From NCBI GenBank assembly GCA_017618275.1, contig JAFZUS010000096.1, positions 30,255-94,254 on the forward strand: a stretch of DNA of 64,000 nt, given 5' to 3'. The DNA is from Prevotella sp. Lineage in GTDB: Bacteria; Bacteroidota; Bacteroidia; Bacteroidales; Bacteroidaceae. The notes under the pieces are model-generated. The model did not search any database and was not told the origin of the DNA. It was given only the letters and a program-made list of their open reading frames with translations. Shown piece by piece: positions 52,725-60,618 of this stretch (the first letter of the stretch is position 1; every line of letters begins with the position of its first letter). The translations under genes were made by a program, and so were the position numbers.

Positions 52725-53972
52725 CGGCGACCGATGGGCACGTTCCGCTGGAACGAGCGCTATCAGGTGGCTCAGTTTGAATATGACCGCAGTTTTGTGG
52801 GGCAGGGATTGGAGCCGTCGCCACTGATGATGCCGGTGCGGGAAGGACGTGTGTATTCGTTTGCCGGGCTGAATCGCGAGACTTATATGGGGCTGCCAGG
52901 GATGTTGGCTGATTCGTTGCCGGATACTTATGGACGGGCGCTTTTTGACCGTTGGTTAGCTCTGACCGGGCGCACAAGCAGCAATCCGATAGAGAGTCTG
53001 TGCTTCTTGGGCAAGCGTTGTATGGGCGCGCTGGAGTTTGAGCCGGCCATCGATGCGGGGTATGATTCGAATCAGCGGTTCGAGATAGATTCGTTGGTGG
53101 ATGTGGCCAGGGAGGCTTTGTCGCAGAAAGAGGAGTTTGGCGTGAACCTGAATGATGATAGGAAGGCTGCAATAGCGGAAATTTTGCGATTGGGGACATC
53201 AGCCGGTGGGCAGCGGGCGAAGGCGATAATTGCCTATAACAAAGCGACGGGCGAGGTGCGGAGCGGCCAAGTGGAGGCTCCTACAGGCTTTGATTATTAC
53301 CTGATTAAGCTAGATGGCGTTTCTGCAAAGGCTGGTTTCCGAGAGACGGAGAATTATGGCCGCTTGGAGTATTCGTTCTATCAGTTGGCGCGTGCTTGTG
53401 GCATTGAGATGACTGAATGTTCGCTGATTGAGGAGAATGGGCGTGCGCATTTCCTGACAAAGCGTTTTGACCGCGAGGGCGGGCGAAAGGTGCATATGCA
53501 GACGCTCTGCGGCATGGCGCACTATGATTTCCGGCTGCTACGGGGGTATTCCTACGAGCAGGCGTTTAATGTGATGCGGGCACTGCGGCTGACGTATGCG
53601 GAGGCCAGGGAGATGTTCCGGCGGATGGCGTTCAATGTAGTTGTGCGCAACCAGGACGACCATACCAAGAACATCTCGTTCCTGATGGGCGAGGACGGCA
53701 AATGGCGCTTGTCCCCGGCGTACGATATGGGCTATGCATACAACCCACAGGGCGGCTGGACGGCTCAGCATCAGATGTCAGTGAACGGTAAGTTTGACGG
53801 CATAACACGGGCAGACCTACTGGCGTTTGCATCAGCGAATGGTATTAAAGATGCATCGGAAGTGATTGAACAGGTTTGTGAGGCTGCTACTCATTGGCCG
53901 GAGATGGCTCGGAATGTTGGTGTGCCGGAGGCGATGGTTAAAGGGATTATTGGAAATATGGTGAGAATATAA
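52725..53972 (+). pseudogene. hipA: HipA-family Ser/Thr kinase toxin, cut from its first ten codons by inversion
   Basis: The protein kinase of a HipBA toxin-antitoxin module; family members phosphorylate aminoacyl-tRNA synthetases. From the ATG at 52734 it has 412 residues: MGTFRWNERYQVAQFEYD, the Gly-rich LGTSAGGQRAKA loop, and the kinase core VVVRNQDDHTKNISFL (catalytic Asp) and LSPAYDMGYAYN. The first ten codons (MVDVARVNLF) now lie at 55468-55439 on the other strand, next to hipB. Translation may still start at 52734, because the frame and the active site are complete, but only the outer strand of the N-terminal domain is missing. It now lies downstream of an accessory operon and not of hipB. 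Confidence 0.88.
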
Positions 53973-53998
53973 TTATTTGTCCATACGGTAAAACATTA

Positions 53999-54181
53999 TT
54001 ATTTGCCTCCCCAATCTTTGATAATCTCTTCATCAGTACGTGCTTCTCCCTCGAAAGCATCCACTTTATGCCAGATTTCTCCATGAATCAAATCGCCACT
54101 ATAATCCGATCGCCACTTTTGATGGCAACGACGACAGATGCACTTGGAGGGTGGGCTACCAACATAATTATTAATACTCAT
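53999..54181 (-). CDS. Small protein with a CxxC-type motif
   Basis: 60 residues; KCICRRCHQKWRSDYSGD is a possible zinc ribbon. The start overlaps the stop of 54171-54905. It is within the inverted segment and was formerly in line with the operon to its left. Confidence 0.5.
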   Translation of the reverse strand: MSINNYVGSPPSKCICRRCHQKWRSDYSGDLIHGEIWHKVDAFEGEARTDEEIIKDWGGK

Positions 54182-54905
54182 AATAGGTAAATGCTATGTT
54201 GTATGTGGCGTCTTTGTCAACGCTATAAGTTCCATCTGTGCGGTCGTATTTTACTAACGAGGTAAAGGGGTAGAAATTAGCATGGTCTGTGACCTGTTTG
54301 ATATTCGTAACCGTGATGTCAACTGTATCGGGATTGATGTAGAGTCCGTCACCAATGCCAAGCTCCTCTTGATGGCCTTCAATATAGTCTCGAACTTCCA
54401 TCTGTAGGAGCACATCAAACCCCTTAATCTCGCCAATGTGATGTGTTTTGATTTTACGCTCTGGGAGTTTGTTGGACGCTACAAGATTGAATATGGCTTT
54501 TTGGACTTGCTCACGGACTTCGTATGGGAGAATCTTATAGTCCTCCAGTCGCAGTGAGATGTGATGCTCGCAATGCGGCCAAAGTGCTGTGATGATGTCA
54601 ATTCGGGCCATGATATACTCCTTCAGCTTCTCCAGTTCATAGTCTTCGAAGTATGGTATCTTGATAAACTTCCATATGGAGGATTCGTGGTTAAGATTGA
54701 AGTCGCCCTCGGCACACTTGATGATTCCCGCTGTCCATGGATTCTGATGGCGCCAGCGAAGATAGATGCAATACATGTCATCGTCGTGCATGAAGTAATA
54801 GTAGCATTGCGATGGACACCATATCAGATCGTCGTACCTATTCAGTTGCTTTTCTTCTAATCTCATATCGTCTCTTTTTCCGTTGAACATGTCAAATTTT
54901 ACCAT
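54171..54905 (-). CDS. Hypothetical protein, 244 residues
   Basis: No known domain. Start MVKFDMFNGKRDDMRLEEKQ, later HDDDMYCIYLRWRHQNPWTAGI and PHCEHHISLRLEDYKILPYEVREQVQKAI. It lies 16 bp after the C-terminal part of the split HTH gene, so before the inversion it was the second gene of that operon. The inversion cut it off from element copy 4. Confidence 0.65.
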   Translation of the reverse strand: MVKFDMFNGKRDDMRLEEKQLNRYDDLIWCPSQCYYYFMHDDDMYCIYLRWRHQNPWTAGIIKCAEGDFNLNHESSIWKFIKIPYFEDYELEKLKEYIMARIDIITALWPHCEHHISLRLEDYKILPYEVREQVQKAIFNLVASNKLPERKIKTHHIGEIKGFDVLLQMEVRDYIEGHQEELGIGDGLYINPDTVDITVTNIKQVTDHANFYPFTSLVKYDRTDGTYSVDKDATYNIAFTYYEY

Positions 54906-54921
54906 TGTATTCTCATCTTTT

Positions 54922-55438
54922 TTAACTTAATGAATATAGTTCCATAATACTGGCGAAATTTTCCTTGGTGAAGGGCTTGCGGATGTCTTGGCTTTTATCG
55001 ATGGCGTGAATCTCTTCCCAAGATAATAACAGGGTGATTTCATCGCGGGTCATCTTGAGCTTTCCGTCGTTAGTGATTGAGAGCTGCCAGTTTTTTAGAT
55101 GGGCATCGGGAACGAAACCTATATGATGCAGAAACCGGCGGACAAGGCGCTCTGGCATACCTTTCGAACCTTCACCATTCCAACCGTCTTTGAGCCAGGT
55201 GATCTTCTTGAGTGCCCCATTTAGGCGGAGGTGATAAAGACTATCGGGAGAGATGTGGCTCTCGTCTGCATCAGGGATGGCGTGAAAGATATCACAGAAC
55301 TCGCCAAGGCCCATCACTACATTTCCATCGAGTATTGCTTGAAGGCGAGTGAGGTCCATGCGGGTGTACATTGCGACCTGCTCGGTAGAAACATGGTGGA
55401 TGTCCATACGTTTCTTCAGCCACTCTGCTGCGATTCGC
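54922..55438 (-). pseudogene. C-terminal fragment of the split TKILKGST-family HTH gene
   Basis: From 55438 the minus strand reads RIAAEWLKKRMDIHHVSTEQVAMYTRMDLTRLQAILDGN and then LKKITWLKDGWNGEGSKGMPERLVRRFLHHI, close to residues 43-215 of the intact paralogue at 49305-49952. An ATG at 55407 could start a 161-residue product that keeps the helix-turn-helix. The missing N-terminus is at 52603-52724. Confidence 0.85.
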
Positions 55439-55468
55439 GAACAAATTCACCCTTGCAACATCTACCAT
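55439..55468 (-). pseudogene. hipA: Displaced first ten codons of hipA
   Basis: The ATG at 55468 overlaps the hipB stop (ATGGTAG) as in intact hipBA operons and encodes MVDVARVNLF, then the homology ends at the inversion point. Rejoined to 52725 the frame continues RRPMGTFRWNE. Confidence 0.85.
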
Positions 55469-55809
55469 GACAGCTCCTCCTTATCCTTTTTGACCGATTT
55501 CCCAGCCGCCCGCTTGCGCTGATGGGCACCAGCCTTCTGCACCAGTTCGTAATACTCACTCGGGCTCAGTTGTTCCTCCTCCACCAACGGCAGCAATACG
55601 TCCAGTTTTCCCAGCGTCCGCAACACCCGCAACAGCGAATCGAACGAGCCTATCTCGCCCTTCTCGATCTTCTTTACCGACGATAGCGACACGCCCGACT
55701 CCTCCGCCAGGGCCTGCTGAGTGATATTCTGCTTCAGGCGAACCGCCTTTAGCCGCTCCCCAATCTTGCTCTGAATCATGCCGTCCGACAGCATATAGAT
55801 ATCTTCCAT
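55462..55809 (-). CDS. hipB: HipB-family XRE antitoxin
   Basis: 115 residues with an XRE helix-turn-helix (IGERLKAVRLKQNITQQALAEESGVSLSSVKKIEKGEIGSFDSLL, residues about 12-60) and a charged tail (AGAHQRKRAAGKSVKKDKEEL). It should repress its own promoter and neutralise HipA, which is now 2.7 kb away in the opposite orientation. A perfect inverted repeat over the promoter (55821-55861) is a likely operator. Confidence 0.87.
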   Translation of the reverse strand: MEDIYMLSDGMIQSKIGERLKAVRLKQNITQQALAEESGVSLSSVKKIEKGEIGSFDSLLRVLRTLGKLDVLLPLVEEEQLSPSEYYELVQKAGAHQRKRAAGKSVKKDKEELSW

Positions 55810-55820
55810 AACAGTTCAAT

Positions 55821-55861
55821 ATTAAACTTTTCGGCTGCAAATATACAAATAAAAGTTTAAT
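55821..55861. promoter_or_regulatory. hipB promoter and probable operator
   Basis: ATTAAACTTTT (55821-55831), 19 bp and AAAAGTTTAAT (55851-55861) form a perfect 11-bp inverted repeat. Between the arms is a minus-strand -7 box TATATTTG (55838-55845). A dimeric HTH protein bound here would block the promoter. Confidence 0.75.
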
Positions 55862-55939
55862 TCTAAGCTATTATTTGGCAATTATTTCGTATTTTAATAG
55901 CATTTTCTTATGAAAAAACATAATTTTTCTCCATTTTTC

Positions 55940-55974
55940 ATGTAACATTTCCCTTTTTTCCATACTATAAGGGT
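55940..55974 (+). promoter_or_regulatory. ATGTAACATTTC/CATACTATAAGGGT element, copy 5
   Basis: Spacer CCTTTTTTC. It ends 31 bp before the ATG at 56006, and CCATACTATA is complementary to TATAGTATGG at that start. It leads the 56006-59447 operon. Confidence 0.92.
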
Positions 55975-56005
55975 AGAGAAGTATAACTGAAGAAGGGATT
56001 ATAGT

Positions 56006-56884
56006 ATGGCAAAGAAAATCAAAAAAGACGACCCTATGTACAGAGAAGCACTTTCATGGATGGCTTATCGGTATGCCATCGGGATTACGGAATATGTCGG
56101 CAGGAGCGGAAAGAGTGAGGCGGAACGGTATAGGATGTTTCGCGACATCGAGTTTGACACAGAGGAGTTTCACGCGCTGGCAGGTGCATTTATGGACTTC
56201 TTGAAGCGGAAGAAGATTACGGACATTGTTCAGTTGCGGGACAAGTATCGCGAGAACGACCTTATTTGGCTGTCGAGGAATTATGCGATGGGGCGGCATT
56301 CGTATGTGGCCTCGCATTGTGAGGATATTATCAGCTACTCTGACGAGGTGCTCTCGCCACAGAGGAAGGAGTTTATGGCTCATGATATACGTAGGGAACT
56401 GGGCGATCATCTTCGTTTCCAGTCATTCTTCTTCGACCTGCCATTGGGTATCGAGAGGACGCATAGTCCGCTGGATTTGTTTCTGCGGTTTATTACTGAG
56501 AATGATGTGGACACGGAGGAGAAACTGCTGGAATACGATCATATACAGGTGATTATTTCGCCGGAGGGGGAGGTCTCGTATCGGACGGAAAAGAAAGATA
56601 AGGTGGACAAGGAGAAAGACTATTTCAGTGCGATGTGGTCTGTTGATGACTATATCGGGTGGGATGAGCTGGCATCGTATTTCTTGCCGTCGTGTCACAA
56701 GAAGTGCAGGATGGTTTACGATGGTAAGGAGTCGATTGTTCCGTATATTGATTCGTGGGCCAGGATTTGGGACGGTAGCGGGAAGATGCAGTATGAGAGA
56801 GTGAAGGTGCCCATCGACAAGCGACCAGGCTTTTTCAGAAGGTCGTTTTTGGTGGAGGAGTGTATTGTGGAGGAGAATCTTTAA
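56006..56884 (+). CDS. Hypothetical protein, 292 residues, 'YRYAIG' family (long form)
   Basis: The N-terminus KIKKDDPMYREALSWMAYRYAIGITEY and the end RRSFLVEECIVEENL recur in the 91-residue protein at 60313-60588, so the two are members of one family with different middles. The middle is charged and aromatic (RENDLIWLSRNYAMGRHSYVASHCEDI). No domain recognised. First gene of an element-led operon. Confidence 0.7.
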   Translation: MAKKIKKDDPMYREALSWMAYRYAIGITEYVGRSGKSEAERYRMFRDIEFDTEEFHALAGAFMDFLKRKKITDIVQLRDKYRENDLIWLSRNYAMGRHSYVASHCEDIISYSDEVLSPQRKEFMAHDIRRELGDHLRFQSFFFDLPLGIERTHSPLDLFLRFITENDVDTEEKLLEYDHIQVIISPEGEVSYRTEKKDKVDKEKDYFSAMWSVDDYIGWDELASYFLPSCHKKCRMVYDGKESIVPYIDSWARIWDGSGKMQYERVKVPIDKRPGFFRRSFLVEECIVEENL

Positions 56885-56896
56885 AATGAATAAAAT

Positions 56897-57493
56897 ATGG
56901 GAGTTTACGTACATAGGTTTATAGAGATCCTGGACAAGGACAATAGATGGCAGGTGTTGCCATTGTGGAGTAAGTATAAAGAGGATAGCTACAGTCAGCC
57001 GGATGTGGTAACGGATGATTTGAAACTCAGGAAGCACAACTGCTTTTTGAGGAGGGCTTCGTCTGGGTTTTATTCGACTGGGGCGCTCTATTCGGTTGAG
57101 GACATCAGCCATCCGATAGGTGAGAGTGAGTTGAGCGAGGAGGCGAGGAAGTATGTTGAAGGATGGGAATGGCCGGTCAGATGGGAGTGCTTTTCGCTTG
57201 TGGAACTGGAAGCTTATGCGGATAAGTGTCGGGAGAAGGTTTATTCGGAACTTGCTGATGCCTTTCACGACAACAACATGCGGCTGATTGTGGGGATGTT
57301 GGCCTCTGCACAAGGGAAGGACGCTAAGGAGGATCCGGAGGCGTATTACCACACGCCCAGGTATACCTTTGACGAGTACCTGGAAAGCTATCAGATAGTT
57401 ATGGACGAACTGCATAGGATTCTCTTCGTGGTCGATGAGGTGGAGATGCTGTTCGATTGGGATAAGGTGAGGGTGGTGTTCTTTTATGCGTAA
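56897..57493 (+). CDS. Hypothetical protein, 198 residues
   Basis: No known family. Features: MGVYVHRFIEILDKDNRWQVLPLW at the N-terminus and an Asp/Glu-rich C-terminal helix (YTFDEYLESYQIVMDELHRILFVVDEVEM). In my memory proteins with such a beginning occur in phage genomes, but I cannot verify that. It lies 12 bp after the preceding gene. Confidence 0.65.
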   Translation: MGVYVHRFIEILDKDNRWQVLPLWSKYKEDSYSQPDVVTDDLKLRKHNCFLRRASSGFYSTGALYSVEDISHPIGESELSEEARKYVEGWEWPVRWECFSLVELEAYADKCREKVYSELADAFHDNNMRLIVGMLASAQGKDAKEDPEAYYHTPRYTFDEYLESYQIVMDELHRILFVVDEVEMLFDWDKVRVVFFYA

Positions 57494-57514
57494 AAAGTAA
57501 AAAACGGATGAAAA

Positions 57515-58222
57515 ATGGAAAAGACTATTAATTTTCAGGAACTGGAGCGCTGTTTGAAAGAAGGACTTTTTGAGCAGTATAAGTTGTGCTACATTAATGA
57601 TGTCCCTAGAACCTATTATGACTACACGCCTGATGCCAAGGAATATAGGAAGACGGAGGAGTGGAAAGAGGAAGACAAGAGGCGTGAGGCAAAATTCAAG
57701 AGGGAGGGTCGCATGTCATCAGACGATCCGGAATTCAGCATTTTCCGTAATCCGATATTAAGAAGAGGGTCGGAGTGTATGGATTACCCCAATCCGGACT
57801 ATATTCCAGGGGAGCAGACTTTGTTGGCTTACTTTACACCTCTGGCCTTGGAGAATCAGTGGGGAGACGATTGGGATGACGCTCCGTATGATTGTAATGC
57901 GGGATCACCCTATGATGATGCGTATAATGAGAAGGGAGAGCGGGAGGAATTTGAGATGTTGGAGATGTTGTTCTACCTGCCCAAACAGCATATGGATATT
58001 AAGTTCCCCTGCGATTATGGTTGTGGTAATTCTCCGTTCTGCATAAGGGATATCAATGCTGGAGCGGTGGCTTGGATATATTATCGCGGAAAAGATGGGA
58101 AATCCTGTAAAGGTGCAGTTGCGATTCATGGGGGATGCAATCCCGCAGAGTTTTTGGAAAAGATTCAGTTGATTCAGGCAGCGGTCGGGCCGTATGATCC
58201 GGATGATGAATACGATGAATAA
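57515..58222 (+). CDS. Hypothetical protein with WGDDWDDAPYDCN motif, copy B
   Basis: 235 residues, a paralogue of 46125-46682: LCYINDVPRTYYDYTPDAKEY, NQWGDDWDDAPYDCNAGSPYDD and PCDYGCGNSPFCIRDINAGAVAWIYYRG match. Copy B has a longer N-terminal arm and an extra charged insert (EEDKRREAKFKREGRM). It is followed by the same small gene as copy A, which shows that a block was duplicated. Confidence 0.72.
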   Translation: MEKTINFQELERCLKEGLFEQYKLCYINDVPRTYYDYTPDAKEYRKTEEWKEEDKRREAKFKREGRMSSDDPEFSIFRNPILRRGSECMDYPNPDYIPGEQTLLAYFTPLALENQWGDDWDDAPYDCNAGSPYDDAYNEKGEREEFEMLEMLFYLPKQHMDIKFPCDYGCGNSPFCIRDINAGAVAWIYYRGKDGKSCKGAVAIHGGCNPAEFLEKIQLIQAAVGPYDPDDEYDE

Positions 58223-58240
58223 TTGCTAAAAAGGATTATT

Positions 58241-58564
58241 ATGGAAGTGAAAAAGGGTTGCACATATTATCAAGACCGTCGCAAAGAGAGACTTGAGCCC
58301 ATTCTGCTGGAAGTGTTGAAAGTGGAAGAGGTTGTCTGCGGTCATGAAATCTGCAAAGTGCGCTGGCATATTCTCGGCAAAGACAGAGTGCATACTTCTG
58401 TGTTCCCCATGGCAACCATCAAAATAGGGGAGTTTGCAGACTTCAAACCGATGCCACGGGAATTGTTCTTGGAATGCCTAGAAATACTGAAGAACAAAGA
58501 AGTGTACAAGAATGCCAAGCGACGGGTGGTGTATAGGATGGAGAAACTAAAGTTAAATGGATAA
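58241..58564 (+). CDS. Small paralogous protein, copy B
   Basis: 107 residues from the ATG at 58241 (MEVKKGCTYYQDRRKERL). Very similar to 46701-47030. The upstream bases (AATTGCTAAAAAGGATTATT) are also nearly the same as those of copy A, so the duplication included the intergenic bases. It overlaps the next gene by 8 nt. Confidence 0.72.
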   Translation: MEVKKGCTYYQDRRKERLEPILLEVLKVEEVVCGHEICKVRWHILGKDRVHTSVFPMATIKIGEFADFKPMPRELFLECLEILKNKEVYKNAKRRVVYRMEKLKLNG

Positions 58565-59447
58565 AAATGATACGAATATGAAAATACAATACATGAGTGA
58601 CCTGCACATGGAGTTGTGGGATAATTCGCGGTACATCAAGGCTGCGATTAAGCGAGAGGAGTCGGAGCTTGCTTCGATTCCCGAGTGTGAGCAGGCTCGA
58701 CCGAAGGTCAAGGCGAATGAGTTTGAGGTGATGGGTGATGTGCTGGTGCTGGCGGGCGATACGTTTTACTAGCGAGACATTATCGCTCCACAGAAACGGT
58801 TCTGGAAATGGGCCTCAGAGAGCTTCCGTCAGGTGCTACTGGTGCCGGGGAACCATGAGTTTTATAGCAATAGCGATGTTACCTCTCGGGGCGACAGTTG
58901 GCAGTGGATGTTCTTGGACGAGCCAAGCGGCAAAGCCGAGCGTCGCGATAACGTGGGCTACTATTACAACAAGGTGGTTCGCATCGATGATGTCGATTTC
59001 ATCCTCACTACACTGTGGTCGAGGATTCCCGAGGTGGATATGTTTCATGTGCATCGGGGGATGAACGACTTCCGGCAGATTTTGTATGATGGCCATCGCT
59101 TCACGCCCGATGATTTCAACCTTGAGCACGAGAAATGTCTCAAGTTTCTGAAACAGGCAGTCGAGTTGAGTACGGCCAAGCACATCGTTGTGGTCACGCA
59201 TCATCTGCCGACATTGGCGGTAGTGGCTCCGCAGCATAAAGGCTCAGTGCTGAATGGTGCTTTTGCCACGGAACTGGGTAATTTCATTGCTGACAGTCGC
59301 ATTGATGTGTGGATTTACGGGCATTCGCACACGAACATCGACACCGTGATTGGCAACACGCGAATCGTGAGCAACCAGCTGGGTTACATCTATTACAACG
59401 AGCACCTGAGGAACGGATTTGATGCAAATAAAGTTGTTGAGATATGA
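58557..59447 (+). pseudogene. Metallophosphoesterase interrupted by an in-frame TAG
   Basis: A calcineurin-like phosphoesterase of about 296 codons. The start is at 58557 or 58578 (MKIQYMSDLHMELWDN); the metal motifs SDLH, LAGDTFY, VPGNHEFYSNSD, VTHHLP and WIYGHSHTNID are all in one frame, but a TAG (58770-58772) falls directly after LAGDTFY and separates them. An ATG at 58833 could give only the C-terminal 204 residues without the first two motifs. The frame after TAG (RDIIAPQKRFWKWASESFRQV) is intact, so this is a recent nonsense mutation or a read-through stop. Confidence 0.82.
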
Positions 59448-59509
59448 GCATGGAGAAGCTGGAGACGTTTATTGAGGCATTGGAGAAGAAGGAAGCTGGT
59501 AGTCAATGA
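59444..59509 (+). CDS. Tiny frame after the metallophosphoesterase
   Basis: 21 residues (MSMEKLETFIEALEKKEAGSQ), start overlapping the metallophosphoesterase stop (ATGA). It could be a translated small protein or the first codons of a deleted gene. Confidence 0.3.
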   Translation: MSMEKLETFIEALEKKEAGSQ

Positions 59510-59512
59510 TTT

Positions 59513-59881
59513 TCATTCTTCTTCGTCAAAATCGTTCTCATGCAATAGATACTCATATTCTGTTCCAACCAGACTATCGGGGTCATATTCTTTGCGATAC
59601 TCCATGATGTAGAAAGCAATGGAGTCGGGATATGACTTCCAAAAGGTTCTGCACACTTGTTTGTATAATTGTAACATCCGGTCATCGCCAGCGTACATCA
59701 GCAGCCAGTCGAGCATCCACTCCACTTCATTTTTTGTGGCTTCCCGACTGCATAGGTCATCAACCAATGGCGTGTAGGCGACAACGGCCATGTCGTGGAT
59801 ATGCTTCATCTGTTCTACCAAAGGCTTCAGATGCTCTACCAGATCATCGATTGTCTGATTGTCTTTCTTTTCTTCTTCCAT
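59513..59881 (-). CDS. Hypothetical protein, 122 residues
   Basis: Acidic, helical protein (MEEEKKDNQTIDDLVEHLKPLVEQ to LLHENDFDEEE). No domain recognised. The start is about 5 bp after the end of the broken gene 59886-60316, so the two were probably in one operon behind element copy 6. Confidence 0.65.
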   Translation of the reverse strand: MEEEKKDNQTIDDLVEHLKPLVEQMKHIHDMAVVAYTPLVDDLCSREATKNEVEWMLDWLLMYAGDDRMLQLYKQVCRTFWKSYPDSIAFYIMEYRKEYDPDSLVGTEYEYLLHENDFDEEE

Positions 59882-59885
59882 AATC

Positions 59886-60316
59886 GCTAGGGCTGAGATT
59901 CTTTCGCCTTTTCTACCAAGTAATCATAAAAAGTATCAATGTCGCTAATATTATACTCTTTCTCATCAATCCAGTATCTCGCCTCATTGGTTGGTGCTTC
60001 ATCCAACCGACGCCAAGCCGAGTGGAGAGCCAAGCTCGCTTGAGCTATTCCGAGGTGCGAAGGAGGAAGACGAAGTCAACCACCAGGACAACTCGTTCCC
60101 AACCCCTTCAATGTCCTCAACACCGAACATCATATTGAACGCATCGTAAACAACCGTCCATAGGGGCGAGATATAGAAAGGCGTGTGCTGACCCTGATCA
60201 TCGTCCCAAATCAGTTTAAAAGCCTCATTCACCTTCTCTTCTTTTTCCTGCGCCTTTCTGATGGCCGCAATGAAATCTTTGAATTGTTCTCTAGTTGGTA
60301 TCATAAGCACTTTCAT
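59886..60316 (-). pseudogene. Hypothetical gene broken by a 68-bp element
   Basis: The frame starts at the ATG at 60316 (MKVLMIPTREQFKDFIAAIRKAQ) and runs to GNELSWWL, then enters a 73-bp insertion (60004-60076). Beyond it, in another frame, the gene continues LDEAPTNEARYWIDEKEYNI to AKESQP and stops with TAG near 59888. Removing the insertion with one copy of the 5-bp duplication GGTTG joins SWWL to DEAPTN in frame. As it stands the product would be 105 residues with a foreign tail. Confidence 0.75.
60004..60076. mobile_element. 68-bp non-autonomous element with a 5-bp target duplication
   Basis: Flanked by CAACC (plus strand) at 60004-60008 and 60077-60081. It contains the palindrome CAAGCTCGCTTG and matches the copy at 48965-49030 (AAGCCGAG..., TATTCCGAGG...). 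It is too short to encode anything and looks like a REP- or MITE-type repeat mobilised in trans. Confidence 0.7.
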
Positions 60317-60588
60317 TCATTATAAAGATTATCCTCTACAATATACTCCTCACAGATACTCGTACATATCTGCGGATTCTTCTCATAGCTGTCCACCGGG
60401 CGCTTCAGCTTCTCATACGGGAACTCATCCTCACAGCCATACTTCCGCCTCCACGAATCAAAATACTCAACAATCTGCTCCTCACCCTTGAAGCGCCCGA
60501 AATTGGTCAACCCAATCGCATACCGATATCCCATCCAAATCAGCGCCTCCTGATAGAAGTCATCGCTCTTTCTAATTCTTTTTTCCAT
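60313..60588 (-). CDS. Hypothetical protein, 91 residues, 'YRYAIG' family (short form)
   Basis: Start MEKRIRKSDDFYQEALIWMGYRYAIGLTNF, end ICEEYIVEDNLYNE; both ends match 56006-56884 while its 200-residue middle is missing. It is the first gene behind element copy 6 and overlaps the next frame by 4 nt. Its order relative to the element is the same as in the long form. Confidence 0.68.
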   Translation of the reverse strand: MEKRIRKSDDFYQEALIWMGYRYAIGLTNFGRFKGEEQIVEYFDSWRRKYGCEDEFPYEKLKRPVDSYEKNPQICTSICEEYIVEDNLYNE

Positions 60589-60618
60589 ACTATATTCCTT
60601 TAAAATTTAACCTTCTTC

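Larger units (their letters stand above)
52725..55438. other. 2,714-bp inverted segment
   Basis: Both ends fall inside genes: the TKILKGST-family gene and hipA. Left flank GTTC at 52721-52724, right flank GAAC at 55439-55442, a 4-bp inverted microhomology. Flipping the segment restores both frames with no base gained or lost (213 and 426 codons). No invertase gene or long inverted repeat is seen. Confidence 0.9.

Noticed and set aside
52399-58772. Genome-wide reassignment of TAG
   Set aside because: TAG is the normal stop of ftsZ and murD in this window, so only local suppression or mutation is possible.
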